This document shows, piece after piece, positions 1 to 8,126 of a DNA stretch of 64,000 nt. Source of the DNA: CAXTKD01 sp964244885 (GTDB lineage Bacteria; Pseudomonadota; Alphaproteobacteria; Sphingomonadales; Sphingomonadaceae); contig CAXTKD010000013.1 in the NCBI GenBank assembly GCA_964244885.1, positions 34,633-98,632 on the forward strand. The letters are read 5' to 3'. The notes under the pieces were generated by a model. That model made no database searches and was not told where the DNA came from. It saw only the letters and a list, made by a program, of their open reading frames with translations. The translations under genes and the position numbers were made by a program. Positions within the stretch are counted from its first letter, which is position 1. Each line of letters begins with the position of its first letter.

Positions 1-107
1 TTGACACGGTGAGACACCTGATGGGCCGATGCGTGTCACCTTCAGCCGGTCCCACCAACCATTGCTCGGTTGATTATAACCATATACGTTCGTCCAAGCA
101 AGCTTTA
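1..107. other. Window edge, no gene assigned
   Basis: No recognisable gene. One plus-strand frame is open from base 3 to about 134, but it has no recognisable product and no visible start or ribosome-binding site inside the window. It may be chance, or the tail of a gene starting upstream. Confidence 0.3.
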
Positions 108-572
108 TCACCGAATATGGAGCACGCAGATTAAAGTGAACAGCCGTCTCGCGGTATCGAAATCGACCTCGATACGCGGGCTCAGCCGCTCCTGGAGCAT
201 CTCCGCCGCCTCGTTGTGAATACCGCGCCGCGCCATGTCGACGGTCTCGATCTGGGTCGGCGTGCTGGCGCGGATCGCCTTGTAATAGGAATCGCAGATC
301 GCGAAATAGTCGCGCACCGTGCGGCGGAAGGGCGAAAGCGGCAGGATGACGGTCTCGATCGGCGCGCCCGCCTCGTCGGCGATGTCGATCGCGAGGCGGC
401 CCTCCTCGACGCGCAGGACGATCCGGAACGGGCCGTCGTGGCCGACGAAATCGAAGCAATTGCCTTCCAGCAGGTCGAAGATCGCGACGCGGCGCTCCTG
501 CTCGACATCGGCGTTGCGCCACAGGATGGTGCGCTCGTCGAGCTGGACGTCGATGATGCGGGGATCGGCCAC
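108..572 (-). CDS. UPF0262 family protein
   Basis: Uncharacterised protein of the UPF0262 family, which I know mainly from alphaproteobacteria. The match rests on overall length (154 residues), the N-terminal block ADPRIIDVQLDERTI (residues 2-16) and the central RDYFAICDSYYKAI stretch (87-100). No catalytic motif, signal peptide or membrane segment is visible, so a soluble cytoplasmic protein is likely. The start is a GTG at 572. In relatives the gene is often close to hisD, infA or a low-molecular-weight phosphatase gene, but the downstream side is cut off here. A palindromic repeat (613-691) lies just upstream. Confidence 0.8.
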   Translation of the reverse strand: MADPRIIDVQLDERTILWRNADVEQERRVAIFDLLEGNCFDFVGHDGPFRIVLRVEEGRLAIDIADEAGAPIETVILPLSPFRRTVRDYFAICDSYYKAIRASTPTQIETVDMARRGIHNEAAEMLQERLSPRIEVDFDTARRLFTLICVLHIR

Positions 573-612
573 GCGCGCACCTTAGCCGGGTGGCGGTGCT
601 AATCACCAGAGT

Positions 613-691
613 CCGTTCGTCCTGAGCTTGTCGAAGGACGTGGCACGCGGGGCGGTGCGATCTCGTCCTTCGACAGGCTCAGGACGAACGG
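613..691. repeat. Palindromic repeat, family C, copy 1
   Basis: Two inverted arms, each containing its own small hairpin CGTCCT...AGGACG around a GAGC(T/C)TGTCGA loop. The arms are separated by about 23 bases. The same element occurs at 14930-15011, 33565-33643 and 46244-46322. Here it lies between the UPF0262 and oxygenase genes, both on the minus strand. Confidence 0.85.
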
Positions 692-701
692 AGGTGGTTG
701 A

Positions 702-1640
702 TTAAAGCAGCTTGATCTCGCGCAGCCGCTGCCGGAGGAAATCGTCGGCGGTGATGCTGTCGGGGTAGCGGTCGGGATGGCCGGCCTCGACGCAGCCGGG
801 CAGCGTCTCGATCCGGTATTCGGGCTCGAAGTGCAGGAAGAACGGCGTCGAGTAGCGCGGCACGCCGCGGCGCTCGGGCGGCGGGTTGACGACGCGGTGG
901 CTGGTCGACGGCAGCCGATGGTTGGTCAGCCGCTGCAGCATGTCGCCGACGTTGACGACCAGCGCGCCCTCCGGCGGGGTGATCGGCAGCCAGTCGCCGG
1001 CGGCGGTCCTGACCTGCAGCCCCGCCTCCTCCGCGCCGAGCAGCAGCGTGATGACGTTGATGTCCTCATGCGCCCCGGCGCGGACGCCGGGCGCGTCGGC
1101 GGGGATCGGCGGATAGTGGAGCAGGCGAAGCACCGAATTGCCGAGCCGCACCTTGCCGTCGAAGAAATCGTCGGCGAGGCCGAGGTCGCGGGCGATGGCG
1201 CGGAGCAGCGTCGCGCCCATCGCATCGAGCGCCGCGAACAGGCCGCCGACCGAGTCGCGGAAGCCCGGCACCTCGGCGGGCCACAGATTGTCGGGCATGT
1301 ACTTGCGATAGGGGTGGCGGGGCGGCAGGTCGCGGCCGGTGTGCCAGAATTCCTTCAGGTCGACCGTCGCCGCGTCCTTCGCCGCCTCGGTCCCGAACGG
1401 CGTATAGCCGCGCGCGCCGCCCGAGCCCGGAACGTGGTAACGGCGCTTGACCGCGTCGGGCAGCGCGAAGAACGCCTTGGTGTCGGCGACCGCGCGGTCG
1501 ATCATGCCCTGGTCGAGGCCGTGGTCGGCGACCACCGCGAAGCCGTAGGTGCGAAAGGAATCGCCAAGCGCCTTGGCGAAAGCGTCGGGGTCCTGCGCGG
1601 CGAGGCGCATCGAGACCGGCTCGATACTCGGCTGGGTCAT
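702..1640 (-). CDS. 2-oxoglutarate/Fe(II)-dependent oxygenase, isopenicillin N synthase-like
   Basis: Member of the isopenicillin N synthase-like branch of non-haem iron, 2-oxoglutarate-dependent oxygenases. The N-terminal DIOX_N-like part covers roughly residues 5-120. The C-terminal double-stranded beta-helix carries the iron ligands His191-x-Asp193 (in GAHEDINV) and His248 (in TSHRVVNP), and the co-substrate motif Arg262-x-Ser264. The length, 312 residues, is normal for the family. Such enzymes hydroxylate or desaturate small molecules; the substrate cannot be read from sequence. There is no signal peptide, so it is cytoplasmic. A tRNA-Arg gene lies 20 bases upstream on the same strand, so the promoter is probably shared with or located beyond the tRNA. 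Confidence 0.85.
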   Translation of the reverse strand: MTQPSIEPVSMRLAAQDPDAFAKALGDSFRTYGFAVVADHGLDQGMIDRAVADTKAFFALPDAVKRRYHVPGSGGARGYTPFGTEAAKDAATVDLKEFWHTGRDLPPRHPYRKYMPDNLWPAEVPGFRDSVGGLFAALDAMGATLLRAIARDLGLADDFFDGKVRLGNSVLRLLHYPPIPADAPGVRAGAHEDINVITLLLGAEEAGLQVRTAAGDWLPITPPEGALVVNVGDMLQRLTNHRLPSTSHRVVNPPPERRGVPRYSTPFFLHFEPEYRIETLPGCVEAGHPDRYPDSITADDFLRQRLREIKLL

Positions 1641-1660
1641 CGCTGCCGCCTGCGGGAAAT

Positions 1661-1737
1661 TGGCGCGCCCGGAACGATTCGAACGTCCGACCCTCAGATT
1701 CGTAGTCTGATGCTCTATCCAGCTGAGCTACGGGCGC
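1661..1737 (-). tRNA. tRNA-Arg (anticodon ACG)
   Basis: A complete 77-base cloverleaf reads on the minus strand. The acceptor arms GCGCCCG and CGGGCGC pair, followed by discriminator G and an encoded CCA. The D arm contains AGCTCAGCTGGATAGAGC, the anticodon stem is TCAGA/TCTGA with loop CTACGAA, and the T arm contains GTTCGAATC. Anticodon ACG (A34 expected to become inosine) decodes CGU/CGC/CGA arginine codons. Confidence 0.97.
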
Positions 1738-1829
1738 GTGGGATGCGGTGCATAAACGCGGGGGGGCTTCGGCGCAAGCCCGTGGCGCGGCTTGGCAAGA
1801 CCGGGGAGCCGCGACTATGGACAGGCGGC

Positions 1830-2372
1830 ATGCGTATCGCCCCGCTCTTCGCCCCGCTCGCCTGCCTGTTGCTGCTCGCCTGCACCGGCGCCGGCGGCAA
1901 CTGGCCGAGCCTTGCCCGCCGCCCCGCCGAGAAGATCGCGGCCGGACTGCCGGCGACCCCCGACGCCGGAAGCGCGCCGACATCCGCCGCGACGGCGGCG
2001 CCATCGAGCACGATCACCATCGCCGCGGCGCGAATCGCCGACGCCGACAAGGACCTGACCGTGATCGAGGCGCGGTGGAAGCGCCAGCAGGCGGCGACCG
2101 AGGCGGCGGTCGTCACGGGGCGCAGCGCGGCGCGCGATTCGGATGCCTGGAGCGCGGCGCAACTGGAGCTCAGCCGCTTTGGCAAGATCGGTGCTCAGGC
2201 GTCGGACGCGCGCGAGCGGCTGAACGCCATTGCCGGTGACCTGTCGAAGGCGGCGGCGGAGGGCGCGGAGGTCTCCGCCTCGCTCGCCGCGACCGGCAAG
2301 CTCATCGCCCGCGCCGACGCGCTGATCGAAGCGCACGGCAAGGCGGCTGCGACATTATCGCTCCCCAAATAA
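1830..2372 (+). CDS. Small alanine-rich lipoprotein
   Basis: Predicted lipoprotein of 180 residues with no family I recognise. The first 18 residues form a lipoprotein signal with a hydrophobic core and lipobox LLAC, lipidation expected at Cys18. The mature part is rich in Ala, has a low-complexity Pro/Ser/Thr linker (about residues 45-65), and then a mostly helical region with many Ala/Glu/Lys/Arg residues that could be coiled coil. The ATG at 1830 is chosen because it directly begins the signal sequence; upstream in-frame codons run antisense through the tRNA and oxygenase genes. It is divergent from the tRNA and stands alone. Confidence 0.65.
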   Translation: MRIAPLFAPLACLLLLACTGAGGNWPSLARRPAEKIAAGLPATPDAGSAPTSAATAAPSSTITIAAARIADADKDLTVIEARWKRQQAATEAAVVTGRSAARDSDAWSAAQLELSRFGKIGAQASDARERLNAIAGDLSKAAAEGAEVSASLAATGKLIARADALIEAHGKAAATLSLPK

Positions 2373-2540
2373 TTCCGCTCGCGCAACGTCGTTAATCGGG
2401 CGTTTACATTGAAAGCCTATGAACGGGGTCGCGGGGGCGTTCCCCGATGCGGCGGCTTCCCCCTGTTCCTCGCTGCCGCTTCGGTGCTTCCGTCTACGGG
2501 TGTTGGTTCCCCCGGCTCGCAAGGCCGGGCCCGTGGTAGC

Positions 2541-2579
2541 CGCCCCGTCCCGGCCGCCCCCAAAGGCCGGGACGGGGCG
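2541..2579 (+). other. Perfect 15-bp hairpin upstream of the type III PKS
   Basis: The segment CGCCCCGTCCCGGCC (2541-2555) is followed, after a 9-base loop, by its exact reverse complement (2565-2579). No T-run follows on either strand, so it is not a classical intrinsic terminator. It lies 61 bases before the PKS start, in the 268-base gap after the lipoprotein gene. It may be a terminator variant, a leader structure or a single-copy repeat. Confidence 0.6.
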
Positions 2580-2640
2580 ACGCTGCCCCCGAAACGCCTT
2601 CTCCGTGCGTTCAGACCGGCGACAGCCTATTGGAGTCTGA

Positions 2641-3714
2641 ATGGCGACCGCGCATATCAACCGCATCGGCACCGCGACGCCGCCGCACGACATCCACGAC
2701 GCCTTCATCGAGGTCGCCGATGGCTTCCTGGTTGAGCGGCGCGACAAGGCGCTGTTCCGGCGCATGGTGTCGCGCGCCGGGATCGACCACCGATTCTCCT
2801 ATTTCGAGCCGACGTTCGATACGGCGCGGGCGGTCGATACCGAAGGATTCTACGCGCCGGGCGGCTTCCCCGCGACGGCCGCGCGAATGGCGCGCTACGA
2901 AACGCTGGCGCCCGAGCTGGCGATGGCGGCGATCGGCAAGCTGGATTTGAGCGGGGAGGCGATCACCCATCTGATCGTCGCGTCGTGCACGGGCTTCATG
3001 GCGCCGGGGCTCGATCAGGTGATCGTCGAGCGCGCGGGGCTGGAGCCGGGCGTCGAGCGCACCGTCGTCGGCTTCATGGGCTGTTACGCGGCAGTGAACA
3101 GCCTGCGGCTGGCGCATCATATCGTTCGCTCCGAGCCCGAGTCGCGGGTGCTGGTCGTCAACCTCGAACTGTGCACGCTGCACTTCCAGCAGACCGCGAC
3201 GCTTCAGGAATTGCTGTCGGCGCTGCTGTTCGGCGACGGCTGCGCGGCGACTCTAGTGACGGCGGATGCGGAGGGCTTCGCGCTCACCGACTTCCGCGCG
3301 GCGTCGATCCCCGGGAGCGGCGACCTCATCACCTGGCGCATCGGCGACCAGGGCTTCGACATGCATTTGTCGGGCGACGTGCCGCAGCGGATCGGCGCGG
3401 CGATGAAGGCCGAGGCCGAGCGCAACGACGACGGCGGGCTGCTTCGCGGCCGACGCCCGCAGGACTTCGACCTGTTCGCGATCCACGCCGGCGGGCGGAC
3501 GATTCTCGACGCGGTCGAGAGCGGCCTTGGCCTCGGCGAGGACGCGCTCAAATGGTCGCGCGGGGTGCTCAAGGACTTCGGCAACATGTCGTCGGCGACC
3601 CTGATGTTCGTGCTGCAGCGGATCATGGGCGGCACCTCGGGCGCCGCCAAGGGCCTCGCGATGGCGTTCGGGCCGGGGCTGGCGGCGGAGAGTTTCCGCT
3701 TCGAGAGGGTCTGA
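2641..3714 (+). CDS. Type III polyketide synthase (chalcone/stilbene synthase family)
   Basis: Homodimeric ketosynthase-type enzyme that would condense a starter acyl-CoA with malonyl-CoA units and cyclise the chain. The catalytic triad is visible: Cys116 in SCTGFMAPG, His282 in AIHAGGR and Asn315 in DFGNMSS. The FGDGCAA motif is at 197-203. Length (357 residues) fits bacterial type III PKSs. An SD (GGAG at 2632-2635) lies five bases before the ATG. It begins a three-gene operon and its stop overlaps the next ATG (TGATG). With a methyltransferase and a flavin oxidoreductase, the layout resembles phenolic-lipid operons such as Streptomyces srsABC, but starter unit and ring type are unknown. 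Confidence 0.9.
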   Translation: MATAHINRIGTATPPHDIHDAFIEVADGFLVERRDKALFRRMVSRAGIDHRFSYFEPTFDTARAVDTEGFYAPGGFPATAARMARYETLAPELAMAAIGKLDLSGEAITHLIVASCTGFMAPGLDQVIVERAGLEPGVERTVVGFMGCYAAVNSLRLAHHIVRSEPESRVLVVNLELCTLHFQQTATLQELLSALLFGDGCAATLVTADAEGFALTDFRAASIPGSGDLITWRIGDQGFDMHLSGDVPQRIGAAMKAEAERNDDGGLLRGRRPQDFDLFAIHAGGRTILDAVESGLGLGEDALKWSRGVLKDFGNMSSATLMFVLQRIMGGTSGAAKGLAMAFGPGLAAESFRFERV

Positions 3715-4418
3715 TGCGGAGCTTCGCCCAGCGTTCGACCGAGGCCGAGCTGATGGACGACCCGGCGGTCGACGAGGCGACGCTCCGCGCCTGTCTCGTC
3801 GATCTCGCGACGGTGAACAGCTGGACGCTGGCGCGGCCGCCGACGCTCAAATGGCTGGCGGAGGCGACGCGCTGGCTGCCCAAGGGCGCGCACTTCACCT
3901 TGCTCGACGTCGGCTACGGCGAGGGCGACATGCTGCGCGCCATCCACGCCTGGGCGACCGCGCGCGGGCTTCGGCCCGACCTGAGCGGCGTCGATTTGAG
4001 CCCGTGGAGCGAGACGGCGGCCCGCGCCGCGACGCCGCGAACCATGGCCATCGATTATAAAACCGGCGACGTGTTCGATGAGGCGGGGCGCTACGACCTG
4101 ATCGTCTCGTCGATCGTCACGCATCACATGAGCGACGAGATGGTCGTGCGTTTTCTCAGGATGATGGAGGAGCGCGCCAATTTCGGCTGGTTCGTCAACG
4201 ACCTCCATCGCCACCCGATCGCTTATTACGGCTTCAAGGCGCTTTCGACGCTGATGCGCTGGCACCGCTTCGTGCGGCACGACGGCCCGGTCTCGGTGGC
4301 ACGAAGCTTCACCGTCGCCGACTGGGAGCGGCTGGTCGCCGAGGCCGGGCTCGACCGCGACACGGTTACCATCAAGCGGGTGTTTCCGTTCCGAATCTGC
4401 GTCGGGCGGATCAAGTGA
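3714..4418 (+). CDS. Class I SAM-dependent methyltransferase of the PKS operon
   Basis: Soluble Rossmann-fold methyltransferase of 234 residues, probably modifying the polyketide product. Motif I is LLDVGYGEGDML (63-74), followed by an acidic residue in SGVDLSPW (91-98) expected to bind the SAM ribose, and a hydrophobic strand DLIVSSIVTHH later. This is not the membrane isoprenylcysteine-methyltransferase type of SrsB, so the chemistry need not be identical. Start ATG at 3714 shares its A with the PKS stop codon, and its own end overlaps the flavoprotein start by four bases (GTGA). Such overlaps imply translational coupling. Confidence 0.82.
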   Translation: MRSFAQRSTEAELMDDPAVDEATLRACLVDLATVNSWTLARPPTLKWLAEATRWLPKGAHFTLLDVGYGEGDMLRAIHAWATARGLRPDLSGVDLSPWSETAARAATPRTMAIDYKTGDVFDEAGRYDLIVSSIVTHHMSDEMVVRFLRMMEERANFGWFVNDLHRHPIAYYGFKALSTLMRWHRFVRHDGPVSVARSFTVADWERLVAEAGLDRDTVTIKRVFPFRICVGRIK

Positions 4419-5578
4419 CCGAAGACGCCGTCGTCATCGGCGGCGGGCCGGCTGGCGCGATCGCGGCCTGGCATCTGGCGCGCGCCGGTCGATCTCCGCT
4501 GGTGATCGAGCGCGAGGCCCAGCCCATTCACCGGATGTGCGGCGAGTTCGTGAGCTTCGAGGCGCAGGACGCGATGCGCGAGATCGGAGTGGACCCGCTG
4601 GCGCTCGGCGCCCAGCCGATCGATCGGCTGCGATTGATCCACCGCGCCAGCGCCGCCGATGTCCTCCTGCCGTTCACCGCGATGGGCCTCGGCCGCAAGA
4701 CGATGGACGCGGCGCTCCTGTCGTGCGCGGAGAACGCCGGCGCGCGAGTCCGGCGCATCGCGGCGAAGCGGATCGACGGCATGTCGGTCGAGACCGACGG
4801 CGGGCCGATCGCGGCGCGCGCGCTGGTGCTCGCGACCGGCAAGCACGATCTGCGCGGCGCCGGGCGGGACCCGGCCGGCACGATGGCCGATCTCGTCGGC
4901 TTCAAGATGCACTACCGGCTCGACGCGACGCAGCGTGCGGCGCTCGCCGGGCATATCGAGGTGACTCTCTTCGATGGCGGCTACGCTGGATTGCAGATGA
5001 TCGAGGACGGCATCGCCAATCTCTGCCTTCTCGTCGGCCGAAGGAGGCTGGCGGCGGTTGGCAAGCAATGGCGGCCCCTGATCGAGTCGCTCGCCGATGA
5101 GACGCCACACCTTGCGGAGCGGCTGTCGGGCGCGGCTCCCCTGTTCGAGCGACCGCTTACCATCGCGGGTGTACCCTATGGCTTTCGTTACCATCCGTCG
5201 GCCGACGACAGCCCCCGCCTCTACCGGACCGGCGATCAAATGGCGGTCATCCCGTCGTTCGCGGGCGACGGCATGGCGATCGCCATGACCTCGGGGCGGG
5301 CGGCGGCGATGACGGTGATCGGCGGGAGGGATGCCCGCGAATGGCATGGGGAGCGCCGGCGGCTGCTCGCCCGTCAACTCGGCTTCGCGAGCGCGCTCCA
5401 TCGCCTCGGCCGGCCTGCGGGCGTACAAGCGGCACTGATTGGCATGGCGAAGCTCTGGCCGGGACTTGTGAGGCACCTCGCGCTGTGGACCCGGGTGCCG
5501 GCCGCCGCACGCGGCAATTCGCGGAGCCTTTCGGGTCAGGGTGGGTTCATTGCAGGCCTGGTAGAAACACCACGATAG
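4415..5578 (+). CDS. FAD-dependent oxidoreductase of the PKS operon
   Basis: Flavoprotein of 387 residues in the geranylgeranyl-reductase/aromatic-hydroxylase superfamily. The FAD-binding GxGxxG lies at residues 9-14 (VVIGGGPAGA) followed by an acidic residue at the end of the second strand (VIERE). The second FAD motif GDGMAIAM is near residue 284. It probably hydroxylates or oxidises the methylated polyketide, by analogy with PKS-methyltransferase-monooxygenase operons. The start is GTG at 4415, overlapping the methyltransferase stop by four bases. There is no signal peptide; the C-terminus (about 340-387) is basic and hydrophobic in patches and could touch the membrane. Confidence 0.82.
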   Translation: MTEDAVVIGGGPAGAIAAWHLARAGRSPLVIEREAQPIHRMCGEFVSFEAQDAMREIGVDPLALGAQPIDRLRLIHRASAADVLLPFTAMGLGRKTMDAALLSCAENAGARVRRIAAKRIDGMSVETDGGPIAARALVLATGKHDLRGAGRDPAGTMADLVGFKMHYRLDATQRAALAGHIEVTLFDGGYAGLQMIEDGIANLCLLVGRRRLAAVGKQWRPLIESLADETPHLAERLSGAAPLFERPLTIAGVPYGFRYHPSADDSPRLYRTGDQMAVIPSFAGDGMAIAMTSGRAAAMTVIGGRDAREWHGERRRLLARQLGFASALHRLGRPAGVQAALIGMAKLWPGLVRHLALWTRVPAAARGNSRSLSGQGGFIAGLVETPR

Positions 5579-5595
5579 GCAGCAGCGAGGTTCAA

Positions 5596-5991
5596 ATGCG
5601 AATTCCCATGATCCTTCTCGGGCTTGGCCTGCTTTCCACCGGCGTCATGGCCGATGCGAAGCGGCTGGATCCGGAAGCCCGGCTCGCCAAGCGGCTCGAA
5701 GGTCGCGTCGCGGGCAAATCCGTCGATTGCATCCAGCTGCACGACATCCGCTCAAGCGAGATCATCGACAGGATCGGCATCCTCTACGAGGGGTCGGGCG
5801 GCACGCTCTATCTCAACCGCCCGCGCTCGGGCGCCCGCTCGCTCGACCGCGACGATATCCTGGTGACCAACACCCACAGCAGCCAGTTGTGCAGTATCGA
5901 TACCGTGAGGCTCGTCGACCAGGGCTCGCACGTCGATCGCGGCTTCGTCGCGCTCGATCGCTTCGTCCCTTACCCGCGGCCGAAGCGCTAG
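5596..5991 (+). CDS. Small secreted protein of unknown function
   Basis: 131-residue protein with an N-terminal signal peptide (hydrophobic core 3-17, probable cleavage after VMA, residue 19). The mature part has two cysteines, in VDCIQL and QLCSID, that could form a disulfide in the periplasm. I do not recognise the family. The ATG at 5596 starts the signal sequence. It lies 17 bases after the PKS operon on the same strand, so it may be transcribed with it, though a functional link is unproven. Its TAG stop overlaps the modC stop in a shared CTAG (5988-5991). Confidence 0.7.
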   Translation: MRIPMILLGLGLLSTGVMADAKRLDPEARLAKRLEGRVAGKSVDCIQLHDIRSSEIIDRIGILYEGSGGTLYLNRPRSGARSLDRDDILVTNTHSSQLCSIDTVRLVDQGSHVDRGFVALDRFVPYPRPKR

Positions 5992-6602
5992 AGATCGACC
6001 CTTTGCGCGCCGAGGCGCTCGATCTCCTCGGTGTCGTGGGTGACGTAGAGGATCGGCAGGCGGAGCTGGTCGCGCAGCCGCTGGACGAGCACCAGGATGT
6101 CGGCGCGGCGCGGGCGGTCGACATTGGCGAGCGGCTCGTCGAGCAGCAGGAAGCGCGGTGAGGCGAGCAGCGCGCGGCCAAGGGCGACGCGCTGCGTCTC
6201 GCCCCCCGACAGATGGCGCGGCCAGCGGTCGAGCAGCGGCGCGATGCCTAGAAGGTCTAGCGCTGCCTCTAAGTCGATGAGTTGGGCTGAGTCGGCACGG
6301 CGGCCGTAGAGCAGGTTGGCGCGTACGCTCAGGTGCGGGAACAGGCGGCCATCCTGGAAGACATAGCCGGCACGGCGGCGCTCGGGGGGCAGGTCGATGC
6401 CGGCGGTCGAATCGAACAGCGTTTCGCCCGAGACCGCGATCCGGCCGGCGTCGGGCGTCATCAGGCCGGCGATCATGTTGAGCACGCTGGTCTTGCCGGC
6501 GCCCGAGGGCCCGTGGAGCGCGACGATGCCGTCGCCCTCGAAGGCGACCGCCAAGTCGAGCGCGCCGAGACGCTTCGTGAGCGTGACCTCAAAGCCGGTC
6601 AT
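5988..6602 (-). CDS. modC: Molybdate ABC transporter ATP-binding protein, short form
   Basis: ATPase subunit that would power molybdate import at the inner face of the cytoplasmic membrane. Walker A GPSGAGKT is at 31-38, the ABC signature LSGGE at 131-135, Walker B FLLLDE at 151-156 and the switch His at 189 (VTHD). At 204 residues it is much shorter than typical ModC (around 350): the C-terminal TOBE/Mop molybdate-binding domain is absent. The protein ends naturally in the convergent CTAG overlap, so this looks like a genuine short form rather than a frameshift. The gene overlaps modB by 14 bases in the order modA-modB-modC. Confidence 0.9.
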   Translation of the reverse strand: MTGFEVTLTKRLGALDLAVAFEGDGIVALHGPSGAGKTSVLNMIAGLMTPDAGRIAVSGETLFDSTAGIDLPPERRRAGYVFQDGRLFPHLSVRANLLYGRRADSAQLIDLEAALDLLGIAPLLDRWPRHLSGGETQRVALGRALLASPRFLLLDEPLANVDRPRRADILVLVQRLRDQLRLPILYVTHDTEEIERLGAQRVDL

Positions 6603-7257
6603 GACGCCTCGCGCGCTTCGACAACAGCTCCGACAGGACGAGCGCCGCGACCGACAGCGCGACCGACACGCCGGCGAGCAGCGCCACCTGCCGCTCGGCG
6701 CCGGGCACCTGCAGCAGGCCGTAGATGGCGAGCGGCAGCGTCCGCGTCTCGCCCGGGATGCTGGAGACGAAGGTGATCGTCGCGCCGAACTCGCCGATGC
6801 TCTTGGCGAAGGCGAGCACGGCGCCCGCGACGATGCCGGGCAGCGACAGGGGAATGGTGATCGTCCGGAATGCCCGCCAGCGCGACGCGCCGAGCGAGCG
6901 CGCGGCGGCCTCGTAGCGCGGATCGACCGCCTCGATCGACAGCCGCATCGCGCGGACCATCAGCGGCAGCGCCATGATCGCCGCGGCGAGCGCCGCGCCG
7001 GTCCAGCGGAACATCACCAGCGGCCCGAGGAAGGACAGCGGCCCGTCGCGGCCGAAGGCGAGGAGCAAGGCCCAGCCCGTCACCACCGGCGGCAGCACCA
7101 GCGGCAGATGGACGAGGACGTCGAGCAGGCCGCGCCCCCAGAACCGACCGCGCGCCAGGGCGTAGGCGAGGGCGAAGGCGAGCGGCAGCAGCAGCAGGGT
7201 GGCGAACAGCCCGACGCGCAGGCTGAGCGCGACCGCGCCCCAAGCGTCGGCGGTCAC
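6589..7257 (-). CDS. modB: Molybdate ABC transporter permease
   Basis: Inner-membrane permease of 222 residues with about five to six hydrophobic segments. It carries the EAA loop typical of binding-protein-dependent permeases (EAAARSLGASRWRAF), which docks on ModC. The start is GTG at 7257, chosen because it sits in a GTGA overlap with the modA stop and directly precedes the first membrane segment (SLRVGLFATLLLLPLAF); longer in-frame extensions run through modA. The end overlaps modC by 14 bases. Confidence 0.92.
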   Translation of the reverse strand: MTADAWGAVALSLRVGLFATLLLLPLAFALAYALARGRFWGRGLLDVLVHLPLVLPPVVTGWALLLAFGRDGPLSFLGPLVMFRWTGAALAAAIMALPLMVRAMRLSIEAVDPRYEAAARSLGASRWRAFRTITIPLSLPGIVAGAVLAFAKSIGEFGATITFVSSIPGETRTLPLAIYGLLQVPGAERQVALLAGVSVALSVAALVLSELLSKRARRHDRL

Positions 7258-8000
7258 TTCACCCCGAAGCCGCGCGCCCGGAACGCCGCCTTGGCGGCGG
7301 CGGAGCGCAGGAAGGCGAGGAAGGGCGCGGCCCGCGGCCCGGCCGTGGCGACGGCGGCGACAGGATAGACGATCGGCTTGTGCGAGCGTTCGGGAAACAC
7401 GCCGGCGACCCGGACCCTGGCCGATGCCCGGGCATCGGTCTCGTACACGATTCCCGCCGCCGCATCGCCGCGCTCGACGAAGGCCAGCGCGGCGCGGACG
7501 TTCTCGGCGCGCGCCAGACTTGCCGACACGCCGTCCCAGGCGCCCAGGCTGATCAGCGCCTCCCTGGCGTATTTGCCGACGGGAACCGCGTCGGGATCGC
7601 CGGTCGTCCAATGGCCGGCGCCGACGAGCCTGGCGAAATCGAAGCCCGGACGGATCGCGACCTTCACGGGATTGGTCGCCGGCACGACGAGGACGAGACG
7701 GTTGGTGAGCAGGTCGCGCCGGGTCGCGGGGGCGATACAGCCCGCCTTGGCGAGCGTGTCCATCCAGTCCTCGTCGGCCGACAGGAAGACATCGGCGGGC
7801 GCGCCCTGATCGATCTGGCGGGCGAGCGCCGAGGATGCGCCGAGCACCACCACCGGACGCGGATGCCCCGACCTGGCGTACAGGTCGGCGACATCGTTCA
7901 TCGCCTCGGTCAGGCTGGATGCGGCGAACAGCCGCACCGCATCCTCGGCGGCGACGGGCTCCGCGAGCAGGGCCATCAGCAGCGCTATCAACAACCGCAT
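7254..8000 (-). CDS. modA: Molybdate ABC transporter substrate-binding protein
   Basis: Periplasmic oxyanion-binding protein of 248 residues. A signal peptide occupies residues 1-18 (cleavage after PVAA). The mature N-terminus AVRLFAASSLTEAM and the later VLGASSALARQI segment are the usual ModA anion-binding regions, with Ser/Ala backbone contacts for molybdate or tungstate. The ATG at 8000 is preferred; an in-frame GTG six bases upstream is an alternative. It is the first gene of modABC, with a GTGA overlap to modB. No convincing ModE operator was found upstream. Confidence 0.92.
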   Translation of the reverse strand: MRLLIALLMALLAEPVAAEDAVRLFAASSLTEAMNDVADLYARSGHPRPVVVLGASSALARQIDQGAPADVFLSADEDWMDTLAKAGCIAPATRRDLLTNRLVLVVPATNPVKVAIRPGFDFARLVGAGHWTTGDPDAVPVGKYAREALISLGAWDGVSASLARAENVRAALAFVERGDAAAGIVYETDARASARVRVAGVFPERSHKPIVYPVAAVATAGPRAAPFLAFLRSAAAKAAFRARGFGVK

Positions 8001-8101
8001 CTTCACCGTCCCAACGTCCAGGATGGCCTGCTTAGTCCCCGGCGAGCCGCTCACGCAACCGCGGCCGATCAGCCGATGAAACCAAAAGTCGTTACGGAGG
8101 T

Positions 8102-8126
8102 TGAACCGAACCGGGAGTTTCGCGTT
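8102..8126 (+). promoter_or_regulatory. Possible EcfG-type general stress promoter
   Basis: TGAAC (8102-8106), a 16-base spacer and CGTT (8123-8126). The alphaproteobacterial general stress sigma factor EcfG recognises GGAAC-N16/17-CGTT, so this differs at one position. It lies 73 bases before the GTG of the LEA-like lipoprotein. Confidence 0.4.

Noticed and set aside
3..134. Open plus-strand frame at the window start
   Set aside because: Short, unrecognisable product without visible start, overlapping the UPF0262 gene; probably chance.
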